This document shows positions 7,245-14,356 of a DNA stretch of 64,000 bases, in pieces. The notes below the pieces were generated by a model. It searched no databases. It saw only the letters and a program-made list of their open reading frames with translations, and was not told the origin of the DNA. The DNA is taken from NCBI RefSeq assembly GCF_000179555.1, contig NZ_AECZ01000007.1, positions 62,001 through 126,000 of the forward strand, written 5' to 3'. The translations under genes were made by a program, and so were the position numbers. Numbering within the stretch: the stretch's first letter is position 1; the number at the start of each line of letters is the position of its first letter. Source of the stretch: Solidesulfovibrio fructosivorans JJ] (GTDB lineage Bacteria > Desulfobacterota > Desulfovibrionia > Desulfovibrionales > Desulfovibrionaceae).

Positions 7245-7823
7245 ATGGCTGCAAATGCCTTATCTCGGGTACGTTCCCGAGGCAACCCCACCCCTTTGCC
7301 CGGCTTCCAGGGCAAGCGCCAAACCCCGCTTCTGGCCATCCAAACCTTCTGCCGTTCCTGCATGGGCGGGAACTCCCTGCTGGTCGGGGCCTGCGCGTCG
7401 ACCACGTGCAAGCTCCACGCGTACCGCTGCGGCTCCATCGCTACCGGGGCGGATCGCCGGCTGTTGCGGATCATCAAATCGTACTGTGCGGAAAGCTGCC
7501 TTCCATTGGAGGACGCGGCCACCTGTGTCGCGGGCATGGACTATCTGGACCACCCGGCTTGCCCACTTTGGCCATACCGCCAAGGACGCAACCCGTTCTA
7601 CTCGGAAGTCGCCAGGGAGAAACGCCGCCTTCAGGCTCTCGAACGCGGTCTAGGGCAAGGTTGCGACGGCATATCGAGCGTCAGAACCGACGAGAGCGAC
7701 CGGACCCATAGTTGCGGTCACCCCGTCGCCAAAGCCTCGCTTCTGACGCTGATTCCCCGTCCTGTCTCCCCGGCTACCGAAGCCGCCAGCACGCTCGACC
7801 AGATGGAGGTCCGCCATGCGTAA
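7245..7823 (+). CDS. Cys-rich probable zinc-binding phage protein
   Basis: A 192-residue protein with GGAGG before the ATG. Residues about 35-125 hold an ordered cysteine series: FCRSCMGG, then ACASTTCKLH, then YCAESC, then a lone Cys, then ACPLWPYRQGRNP. This spacing would suit two or more zinc sites. The same series (CMGG, C-x3-C-x2-H, C-x2-C, CPxWPYRxG) occurs in the chromosomal gene at 28286-28741, so the domain is a real family shared by prophage and host. No enzymatic motif is seen. It heads a chain of overlapping genes reaching 9950. Confidence 0.65.
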   Translation: MAANALSRVRSRGNPTPLPGFQGKRQTPLLAIQTFCRSCMGGNSLLVGACASTTCKLHAYRCGSIATGADRRLLRIIKSYCAESCLPLEDAATCVAGMDYLDHPACPLWPYRQGRNPFYSEVAREKRRLQALERGLGQGCDGISSVRTDESDRTHSCGHPVAKASLLTLIPRPVSPATEAASTLDQMEVRHA

Positions 7824-8016
7824 GCCGTCTTTCCCCCACGTCCGCGTTCAATCCCAACCCCACGCCCTCGCCGCCGTCCACGCCTGGACGCTCCTGAAGG
7901 CCCTGTGCGGCCATTCCCGCCCGTTCTTTGGTGATGGCCCGGCTTCGCTGCCCGTGGAGCCCTGCGCGCCCATTTGCCCCATCCTGCCGGGTACGGTGGA
8001 GGTGTGCCATGGATAA
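7816..8016 (+). CDS. Small hypothetical protein in the coupled early cluster
   Basis: A 66-residue ORF whose ATG overlaps the stop of the upstream Cys-rich gene and whose stop overlaps the ATG of the next gene by eight bases, which argues for translational coupling. The sequence is Pro/His/Cys-rich without a recognisable domain or membrane segment. It may be real but has little support beyond its position. Confidence 0.35.
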   Translation: MRKPSFPHVRVQSQPHALAAVHAWTLLKALCGHSRPFFGDGPASLPVEPCAPICPILPGTVEVCHG

Positions 8017-8299
8017 GCACAACAACTGTGAGTCCGTCGCCACTGTCCCCACGCCCCGGGCCGAACTTCTCGCCAAAGTCAACGGCATCGTCGCCGGCAT
8101 GGCCCAATGGCATGGACTGCTGACCGCACTGGTGGAAGGGTTCCCGCCCACGGCAAGTAATCTGGCCCAGGTCGCCAAGCTCGGCGCGGGGCTTTTGATG
8201 CAAGAGGGGGCGGGACTGGCTGAACTGTCCCAAAAGCTGACCAAGCCTACGATGCCGCCGGCAGTCGTCGAAAGGACGGGTAAGGAGGTGCGCTCATGA
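8009..8299 (+). CDS. Small helical hypothetical phage protein
   Basis: A 96-residue protein (MDKHNNCESVATVPTPRAEL...). The open frame extends upstream, but the ATG at 8009 overlaps the previous stop and follows a GGAGG sequence at about six bases, so it is preferred. The middle (about 20-85) looks like three amphipathic helices, including LLTALVEGFPPTASNLAQVA. Its end overlaps the ATG of the metallopeptidase-like gene by four bases. Function unknown. Confidence 0.5.
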   Translation: MDKHNNCESVATVPTPRAELLAKVNGIVAGMAQWHGLLTALVEGFPPTASNLAQVAKLGAGLLMQEGAGLAELSQKLTKPTMPPAVVERTGKEVRS

Positions 8300-9006
8300 G
8301 CCGCTTCACCTACCTAACCCCGGCCCTGTTCCGTGAACTGGACGCCCCGGCCCGGACCTTCGCCGGCAAGCCCATCGTCGTCGAGCGGGCCGAGAAAATG
8401 GAAGGCTGCTACGGGTTCGCATCCGCGTGGGCAATGGGCCTTGTCATCCGATTGGGGGAGCCCTGGCGAACCGAGCGAAACTGCATCACCATCGCCAATA
8501 AGGTGGACCTGGACACCCTCGGCAAGAATCCCGCCCGTGTGCTGGATTGGAGCGCCATCCCTGCCGAAGACTTCTATCGCTTCCTGACGTGGCACGAGAT
8601 CGCGCACGTGATCCACATGGACGCCATGACCTATTTCCGCATGGACATGGATGTCACGCCCACGGACATCAAGCGTCGTGTCTACCGGCTGGCCGAACAT
8701 CGCGCCGACCGCCATGCCTGGAACGTGCTCTATCCCGGCAAGGAAATGCCACTGCTGCCCGGGGCCAAAGCTCACTTGGCAGAGATCGAGGAGACCGCCG
8801 TCACCTGCAAGGCCATTCTGGAGAAGGAAAAGCGCCGCAAGCCCATTGAACCGCTTCCCACGGACCCGTGCCAGTATGTGCCGGTCTGTCATGCGGAAAA
8901 GGGCATCCCATGGGCTTCCGATGTGGGCGCGGACCCGTTCTGTCTGTGGGGGACGGTCGAGGATGGGCGGATCGTGCCGGCAGTGCGGGAGGTGGCCCAT
9001 GGATAG
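8296..9006 (+). CDS. Predicted zincin (HExxH) metallopeptidase-like phage protein
   Basis: A 236-residue protein starting in the stop of the preceding gene (ATGA). Around residue 97 it has FLTWHEIAHVIHMDA, a HExxH zinc-peptidase helix, and about 35 residues later LAEHRADRHAW, which supplies the Glu/Asp ligand expected in ImmA/IrrE-type and other small gluzincins. The C-terminal quarter has several cysteines (DPCQYVPVCHAEKG) that may bind another metal. ImmA-like peptidases cleave repressors in mobile elements, so control of lysogeny is one possibility, but no repressor partner is beside it. Family assignment is by motif only. Confidence 0.6.
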   Translation: MSRFTYLTPALFRELDAPARTFAGKPIVVERAEKMEGCYGFASAWAMGLVIRLGEPWRTERNCITIANKVDLDTLGKNPARVLDWSAIPAEDFYRFLTWHEIAHVIHMDAMTYFRMDMDVTPTDIKRRVYRLAEHRADRHAWNVLYPGKEMPLLPGAKAHLAEIEETAVTCKAILEKEKRRKPIEPLPTDPCQYVPVCHAEKGIPWASDVGADPFCLWGTVEDGRIVPAVREVAHG

Positions 9007-9415
9007 CACGACGCTGGCCCAAGCCTTCGAGGGCTACAAGGAGCTCGTGAACCACGCCATGGACGAAGGCCACGAGATCGCGGACGCCCTTGGCTTCCTG
9101 GCCCAAGCGGTGGACGACATGAACCACAACGACCGGGAATGGAGCGTTGGCGCACTAATCCTTTTTCTTCGCGCCCTGGAGAAGCAGGCCCGCGACCTGG
9201 GCACGTACATGGACGAGGAGGGGACGGCCAGGAGTCCCAAGCCCACGGCAGAGGAAAGTGCCTTGCACGAGAAACAGGACGCCGCCTCCCGGGTATGGAG
9301 CGAAGGTATGCGCGTCATCTACCAGCATCCCGACCTTGCCGGGGACGTGGCGGATGCGCTCAAGAAGATCGTGGCCAAGGTGAAGACCGAGGCAGGGGAG
9401 GTGGAACATGCATAG
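8999..9415 (+). CDS. Helical hypothetical phage protein
   Basis: A 138-residue protein. I chose the ATG at 8999 because it overlaps the end of the zincin gene and a GGAGG lies upstream. The protein is almost wholly helical and acidic, with ELVNHAMDEGHEIADALGFL and a C-terminal AGDVADALKKIVAKVKTE. It has no signal, membrane segment or known domain. It is coupled by overlap to 8296-9006 and 9408-9950, so the three probably act together. Confidence 0.5.
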   Translation: MDSTTLAQAFEGYKELVNHAMDEGHEIADALGFLAQAVDDMNHNDREWSVGALILFLRALEKQARDLGTYMDEEGTARSPKPTAEESALHEKQDAASRVWSEGMRVIYQHPDLAGDVADALKKIVAKVKTEAGEVEHA

Positions 9416-9950
9416 CCCTGTTGCGCCCGAGGCTATCGCCGTCTTGCTGGAACAACTCGCCAAAGTAAAAGGCGGACTGGATTCCATTAAAAATGAGTTA
9501 GATGGACACGCCCCCCAGGAAGCTGAAGCCCTGCAAACAGCGATAACGGAGGCAGCGGTCAATCTCCTCTTCAGTGCCTCAGAGCTATCCAGCGGTGTTG
9601 CCAGTGGAGACGAAAAGGACGGGCAAGAGAAATCTGATTGCGCGGAGCCCCCGTCCAACAAAGCCCGACGACTTTACGAGGAGATCACGAAGAAAGACAG
9701 TGAGCTATCTTACCTCCTTGATGATCACTGGCACAAGCTGCGTCTGTTGGTGGATATGCTCAAGCCCAAGACCGATGACGAGATTGACCCCCGCACCAAA
9801 ACAGTGGGGTTGCTGCTGGCCGACGTTGCCGAGAGCTTCATAACTGGCGTTGAGGACTTCAGCAGCCCGCCTCTGTACGTCCAGTTGCGAGAATATGCCG
9901 CCCTGGTCGAGGCTGAGGCGAAAGCCGAAACGGTGGAGGCTGGCGTGTAG
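9408..9950 (+). CDS. Helical hypothetical phage protein
   Basis: A 180-residue protein overlapping the previous gene by eight bases and preceded by a GGGGAGG site. It is helix-rich, with a polar low-complexity middle (about 65-85) and a second helical half (LYEEITKKDSELSYLLDDHW, then TVGLLLADVAESFITGVEDF). No domain is recognised. It is the last gene of the coupled early cluster and is followed by a hairpin terminator. Confidence 0.5.
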   Translation: MHSPVAPEAIAVLLEQLAKVKGGLDSIKNELDGHAPQEAEALQTAITEAAVNLLFSASELSSGVASGDEKDGQEKSDCAEPPSNKARRLYEEITKKDSELSYLLDDHWHKLRLLVDMLKPKTDDEIDPRTKTVGLLLADVAESFITGVEDFSSPPLYVQLREYAALVEAEAKAETVEAGV

Positions 9951-9994
9951 GGGATAATTCAGAATCCTGGACATTCACAGCAACAGGATCATGG

Positions 9995-10026
9995 GCGGCC
10001 TGCTTCTTCGGAGGTGGGCCGCTTTT
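9995..10026 (+). terminator. Hairpin terminator after the coupled early cluster
   Basis: The stem GCGGCC/GGCCGC (9995-10000 with 10017-10022) has a 16-base loop and is followed by TTTTCGTT. It is 45 bases after the stop of 9408-9950. Confidence 0.65.
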
Positions 10027-10060
10027 CGTTAAGTTGTATTGATAGTATTTTATGATCAGC

Positions 10061-11101
10061 CTAACGTATTAAGGGGTTTTGTTGAAAAATGTTATCGATC
10101 ATATCCGCATAGTGTCTTTCGCTTTTTAGTCCGATAATTTTTGAATACTTAGACAGGATTTGGCTGTTGTGTGATGAAATAATAAAATCGACGGCCAAAC
10201 TGGCGGACATCATATTTATTTCGGACGAATCAAGATGTATAAATTGAGTCTCAGAGCTCCCGATAATAATTTTAGATGAACTAATTGGTAAAATTATCAA
10301 TAAAATATCTTTTGCGAAAATAGGTGGTACAATGTCTCCATTTTTTACAATAGCAATTGGTCCGATGTCTCCCAAAATTAAGTTGCTGTCAGCGTATGTT
10401 TTGACTTGCCAATTTAGAGTTTTATATTGACGAAAACGCTCTGTTTCGCTTCTTGATTTTGATAATACGTCAATTTGTGCGGTTTTTATTTCTGGAAGAG
10501 TCTTGTCTTTCAGTGCCGAAAATAGCTGAGGCCCTACGACTTTGGCCCCTGTGAATACAAAATTCGCAAGGTTATGTTTTTCACTCTTCAGCTTTTCCCT
10601 GCACAATTGTTTGATTTTGTTGTTGTCAATTTCAGGATGTTCTTTGCAAATATCATCAATGCATTTTGTAAGTCTAGTGTCGTCAGCAAGCATCCCCGAT
10701 ATGAGCCTAATAAGATTTTCGTCGTTTAATAAATCTTCCTTTGCCCTGTCTATTAAATGATTTGTCGAAGATGTAATTATGCTTCTAAAATATCTTGTTC
10801 GTACTACTAGGGATTCAATAAAAGACGCAACGCTCGCTTCGTATTGTTTTGTCAATGTTTCATTTGTGCGTGTATATTCTATAGCTTTAGCATAACCATA
10901 TTCATTGTCAGTGATGTAGTCGTCAGCGCTTACATCTTGGTATTCGTAGAACTTACTTTCAACGGCAACATTCTTGATGTTTGTTTCAATTGGGGGGGTG
11001 TTTCGCCTGGTAATATAGGTAAAAGATTCTTTTTTTGTTTCTTTCGAAATAAATCCCCTAAGCAAGAACCTCGGTATGAAATGTTGTCGTTTTCCTGCCA
11101 T
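10061..11101 (-). CDS. DUF4238-type protein, AT-rich accessory gene
   Basis: A 346-residue protein starting MAGKRQHFIPRFLLRGFISK, the characteristic opening of the DUF4238 family. The family has no established biochemical role; it often sits in prophages, islands and defence-rich regions. The rest is mixed alpha/beta with IGPIAIVKNGDIVPPIFAKD and a SKIIIGSSETQFIHLD strand pair. It is strikingly AT-rich compared with the surrounding chromosome and is the last gene before the attachment site, the usual place for cargo genes. A defence or anti-phage role is possible but not shown by the sequence. Confidence 0.7.
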   Translation of the reverse strand: MAGKRQHFIPRFLLRGFISKETKKESFTYITRRNTPPIETNIKNVAVESKFYEYQDVSADDYITDNEYGYAKAIEYTRTNETLTKQYEASVASFIESLVVRTRYFRSIITSSTNHLIDRAKEDLLNDENLIRLISGMLADDTRLTKCIDDICKEHPEIDNNKIKQLCREKLKSEKHNLANFVFTGAKVVGPQLFSALKDKTLPEIKTAQIDVLSKSRSETERFRQYKTLNWQVKTYADSNLILGDIGPIAIVKNGDIVPPIFAKDILLIILPISSSKIIIGSSETQFIHLDSSEINMMSASLAVDFIISSHNSQILSKYSKIIGLKSERHYADMIDNIFQQNPLIR

Positions 11102-11300
11102 GGTGCTTCCTTGATTGTCTTGGTGATTCAGTTAGAGTTGTGTGAAGATTTTTGATGTATTATGAAATAATTCTGATAGTAATACCAAAAGCTAGTCATC
11201 CTGGCAATGACAATCAGGACAGTAGGGGAGGCGCTTTGCGTTCTTTTCCCGAATCCTGACAAAATCGTCGAATGGGCTTATATCGCTCGTGTTTGGCAGG

Positions 11301-11321
11301 TATCACAACTTTGGTGTGATA
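11301..11321. promoter_or_regulatory. Inverted repeat, possible operator
   Basis: TATCACA (11301-11307) and TGTGATA (11315-11321) form a perfect 7-bp inverted repeat with a 7-base spacer. It lies in the 355-bp gene-free stretch (11102-11456) between the DUF4238 gene and the attachment site, in which I see no other coding or RNA feature. It could bind a regulator of the CRP-like symmetric type. Confidence 0.35.
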
Positions 11322-11456
11322 GCCATCGGCGACTCCGCAAGTCTGATACAATGTCGAGACGGTAGGGCAGGGTGCTTCTAAACCGGATAACTTTCCGGAT
11401 AACGTGAAAATATCGAATTGAATTTGTTGTTTAATTAAAATAAGATATAATTATAT

Positions 11457-11478
11457 TTCGAGTCCCCCCTTCGCACCA
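11457..11478 (+). other. attR: duplicated 3' end of a tRNA gene
   Basis: The 22 bases run from the T loop through the 3' acceptor strand to CCA: TTCGAGT, CCCCC, CTTCGCA, CCA. No 5' part of a tRNA precedes it; the upstream sequence is AT-rich element DNA. This is what integration into the 3' part of a plus-strand tRNA gene leaves at the far end, with the intact tRNA rebuilt at the left end outside the window. The acceptor would pair with a tRNA starting GCGAAGG; which tRNA it is cannot be told. Confidence 0.75.
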
Positions 11479-11530
11479 TATTAGAGTCCAGGACGGTCCG
11501 ATAAGGACCGGAACAACCTGGAAACATTAA

Positions 11531-11567
11531 CGAGGCCGGACTAGCAATAGTCCGGCCTCGTCTTTTT
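11531..11567 (+). terminator. Strong terminator, probably of the original tRNA transcript
   Basis: A 13-bp perfect stem (CGAGGCCGGACTA with its complement, 11531-11560) has a GCAA tetraloop and is followed by TCTTTTT. It lies 52 bases after the tRNA 3' end at attR, so it fits the native terminator of the tRNA gene that served as integration site. Confidence 0.9.
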
Positions 11568-11984
11568 GTGTCCGCTGATATTCTTCCCTATGGGGCCCTT
11601 TTGGGGCTAGATTCGCCGAGGCGGCATTACCTCAATCCCGCATGGCGACTTCACATTTCGATGTGAGGAAATACCCCTTAGGAGCCATGGTTTGGGCTCA
11701 AGTTCGCACGGACTCCTTGCATGAGAGCGCTCCCCGCGTGAGTTGCCGGAGCGCACATGCGGCCGAGCCCCGAACCTCGGGCGAACGAAGTCTCTTGTCC
11801 GCGCCATGCCCGCGCTGATTCCCACGCGCGAAGCCACGGGCATCCCGGCCAAGTTGACCAACCCGCGCAAGCGGTTCTCAGCGTCAACCGGTGGTAACAC
11901 CCGCGCTCCTTGTGTAGAGTTGCGATCAGTTCGCTGTCCCTTCACCCCTGATGATTTCAGCAACTGTGGAGGCTTTGCACGGGA
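11568..11984. other. Gene-free stretch between attR and the diguanylate cyclase gene
   Basis: About 417 bases in which I find no convincing gene, RNA or repeat. Open frames on both strands are short, lack ribosome-binding sites and have no recognisable protein sequence. A small inverted repeat (CACATTTCGATGTG, about 11651-11664) is the only structure noticed. It may be leftover from earlier insertions next to the tRNA. Confidence 0.4.
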
Positions 11985-14177
11985 ATGCCATTTGTCTACC
12001 GTATCACCTCTCTTTCATCACTTTTGCTCAGCGCTCTCCTGCTGTTATTGATTTGTACCCTTGGTCACGCCGCCGTGGTGGACGTGAAGCAGGGGTGGCA
12101 GTATCGCTGGGGAGACTCTCCATTTCGTGCCGATGGAGAGGCGATTTGGGCTGTGGAGGGTGGAAAATCCTCTGACAAGTGGCTGGATATCGTCTTTCCA
12201 TCCAATCCTCCGCAACGACAAGGCAGAGAGAATGTCTGGTTCCGTGTCATGTTGCCCAAGGGAAAGTGGCGTGATCCTGTGCTCTATATCTACAGTGTGG
12301 ACTTGATCGTACAAGTGTATCTCGAAGGAAAAAAGATCTATCAATACGGTAAATTTGATGAACATGGCCGTAAAAAATTTTTTGGATGGCCATGGCATAT
12401 GATAACGCTGCCACAGGATTGCGGCGGCAAGACTCTCTATTTTCGTGTCTTTTCAAACTACATGGATATTGGTCTTTGGGGTGAGATTAAACTTATGGAG
12501 CGCACCGAACTGCTGCACTATATTGTTAATAACTCTCTTCAAAGCCTGATTATCGGCAGCTTTTCCTTGGTTGTTGCGCTGTTGGCCCTGTTCTTTGCTC
12601 TGGTGCAAACAAAAAAAGGGACGTTCTGGGCTATAGCTCTCTATGCCCTCTCCGCCGGGGGGATGGCTATTGGCGATACACAGGCGACTTTGCTCCTCTG
12701 GTATCGGCCACTGTTTTGGGATTATGTCTCGGCGGCGTCCTATTTTCTCGTCCCCATAGCGAGCGCCCTGTTGTTGGAACAATGGTTTGATGGTGGTCTG
12801 CGCAGAATGTTTCGCACGATCTGGGTCTTTTTTCTTTGTTATTTTGTGCTTGCCCTTGGCCTCTCCTTGCAAGGCCTGGTCATGCTTTCCCATACATTTC
12901 CTGTGTTTGACATGCTGTTTGCGCTTAGTTTGCCCCTCTGCCTTGTGCCGTTTTGGTGGTTTAAGCAGATGACTCTGGAGCAGCGGTCCATCCTGGTGGC
13001 CTATGCCCTTCTCTGTCTGTTGCTGTTGTTGGATATGGCTGTGGCCCATAGTGTAGTGCCGTGGGGGCGCATTCCCGTAAGCTGGGGGTCTCTGTTCTTT
13101 ATTGTAACAATTATCATAATTTCATTGCGTTACTATGGAAGGATGCAAAAAGAACTGCAGGCCCTTAATCGCTCTTTAGAAGAAAAAGTTCAGGCACGCA
13201 CACGTGTTTTGTCCTTAGAGAGTGAGAAGAAGGGGGTGATTGGTGAGCTTATAACAGGTCTTCAACAGTGTATTAATGTAGAGCAAGCGCGCGCTGTATT
13301 ACGCAAGGAGCTGCCAAGACTTTGGCAACCGATTCCGGGATGCTTTTATGAGGTTCAGGTTCACGGCGAGGCGTATCATTTAAGCTGTTGTTGGGGAGAC
13401 TATAAAATGAGCGAAGCCCAACCTATCATTTCTTGGAAACAAATGATGGAACATCTTGAGGTGCAAGAGGAAATTTCGTGGTATTTTCCAGTTAGGATCG
13501 AACATCCACGTTTGGGTCCCCAACAGGTTGGGGCGTTTATGTTGCGGGTAGACCAGAATACTTGGTTACAGGATTCGGAGTTTCACCATGCGACACTGCT
13601 GAGCTTGGCTCGCCGGGCTATGGATCGCATCAACTTCACGTTGACACAACTACGACTGCAACAAGAGCTTAGAAGCTATTCCTATGAGGATGCCCTTACT
13701 GGATTGAAAAACAGACGTTTTTTTGATGACGCTTTGGAACGGGAGATAGCCCAGGCATTAAAGCAACAGAGTGATCTTAGTTTGATTATGCTTGATATCG
13801 ATTATTTTAAGTTTTTTAATGATTCCTATGGCCATGCCGCGGGCGATGAAGCGTTGCGCTTTTTAGCTGAACAGATGAACAAGACTTTCCGCCATACAGA
13901 TATTATATGTCGCTATGGCGGCGAAGAGTTCGTCATTCTTATGCCTCATGCCAAGGCTTCGGAATGTCATGCTCGAGTCCTGGAACTGCTTCAAACTATA
14001 GCGCGGAGTACCATACAATACGCAGGGCGGGATTTGGGGACTATAACTCTTTCCGTTGGTATTTCCAGCTGGCCCAGTTTCGTGGAGAATCCGCAAGAGC
14101 TCTTGTCCCATGCGGATAGAGCCCTGTATCAGGCTAAGGAACGAGGGCGCAACAGGGTGGTGCTCTATGGAGAGTAA
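11985..14177 (+). CDS. 7TMR-DISM receptor with GGDEF diguanylate cyclase domain
   Basis: A 730-residue membrane sensor. It has a signal peptide (about 1-30), a periplasmic 7TMR-DISM-type beta domain (about 31-175), seven membrane segments (about 185-385), a coiled linker, a GAF-like region (about 410-560) and a C-terminal GGDEF domain (about 565-730). The active loop is RYGGEEF and an intact RHTD inhibitory I-site precedes it, so product inhibition is expected. It should make cyclic di-GMP in response to an envelope signal, for example a carbohydrate-like ligand. The gene is AT-richer than its chromosomal neighbours and lies right beside the tRNA integration site, which suggests lateral acquisition. 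Confidence 0.85.
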   Translation: MPFVYRITSLSSLLLSALLLLLICTLGHAAVVDVKQGWQYRWGDSPFRADGEAIWAVEGGKSSDKWLDIVFPSNPPQRQGRENVWFRVMLPKGKWRDPVLYIYSVDLIVQVYLEGKKIYQYGKFDEHGRKKFFGWPWHMITLPQDCGGKTLYFRVFSNYMDIGLWGEIKLMERTELLHYIVNNSLQSLIIGSFSLVVALLALFFALVQTKKGTFWAIALYALSAGGMAIGDTQATLLLWYRPLFWDYVSAASYFLVPIASALLLEQWFDGGLRRMFRTIWVFFLCYFVLALGLSLQGLVMLSHTFPVFDMLFALSLPLCLVPFWWFKQMTLEQRSILVAYALLCLLLLLDMAVAHSVVPWGRIPVSWGSLFFIVTIIIISLRYYGRMQKELQALNRSLEEKVQARTRVLSLESEKKGVIGELITGLQQCINVEQARAVLRKELPRLWQPIPGCFYEVQVHGEAYHLSCCWGDYKMSEAQPIISWKQMMEHLEVQEEISWYFPVRIEHPRLGPQQVGAFMLRVDQNTWLQDSEFHHATLLSLARRAMDRINFTLTQLRLQQELRSYSYEDALTGLKNRRFFDDALEREIAQALKQQSDLSLIMLDIDYFKFFNDSYGHAAGDEALRFLAEQMNKTFRHTDIICRYGGEEFVILMPHAKASECHARVLELLQTIARSTIQYAGRDLGTITLSVGISSWPSFVENPQELLSHADRALYQAKERGRNRVVLYGE

Positions 14178-14263
14178 GCGCTTGTCAATCCGTTGAGTGG
14201 AGCGCACGATAAACGACACAACCAAGCGCATTGCGGGAACGGCAGGTGGGCCGTCCAAAAGAA

Positions 14264-14290
14264 ACCCGGGCCGAAGCCCGGGTCTTTTCC
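14264..14290. terminator. Bidirectional terminator between convergent genes
   Basis: The stem ACCCGGGC/GCCCGGGT (14264-14271 with 14276-14283) has a CGAA loop. It is preceded by AAAAGAA and followed by TCTTTTCC, so it can stop the cyclase gene on the plus strand and the chemoreceptor gene on the minus strand. Confidence 0.85.
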
Positions 14291-14356
14291 TGTTTTGAAT
14301 GGGGCGCGCCCCTCGGTTTTTTTCCGAATGGCGCTTAGACGCGCGGCGTCTGCCCG

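Larger units (their letters stand above)
1..11478. mobile_element. Right part of an integrated prophage or prophage-like element
   Basis: The stretch carries small phage-type genes, three tail/appendage genes with LamG-like modules, short regulators and a chain of overlapping small ORFs, then ends in a tRNA 3'-end sequence at 11457-11478 that fits the duplicated attachment core of a tRNA-integrating element. The left end, integrase, terminase, capsid and most tail genes are outside the window. Several genes (2840-3619, 4775-5212, 6304-6774, 10061-11101) are visibly AT-richer than the chromosome to the right. Whether the element is active cannot be told from this part. Confidence 0.8.

Noticed and set aside
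11607-11963. Minus-strand open frame of 118 codons upstream of the diguanylate cyclase gene
   Set aside because: Arg/Pro-rich translation, no ribosome-binding site and no recognisable family; left as gene-free sequence.
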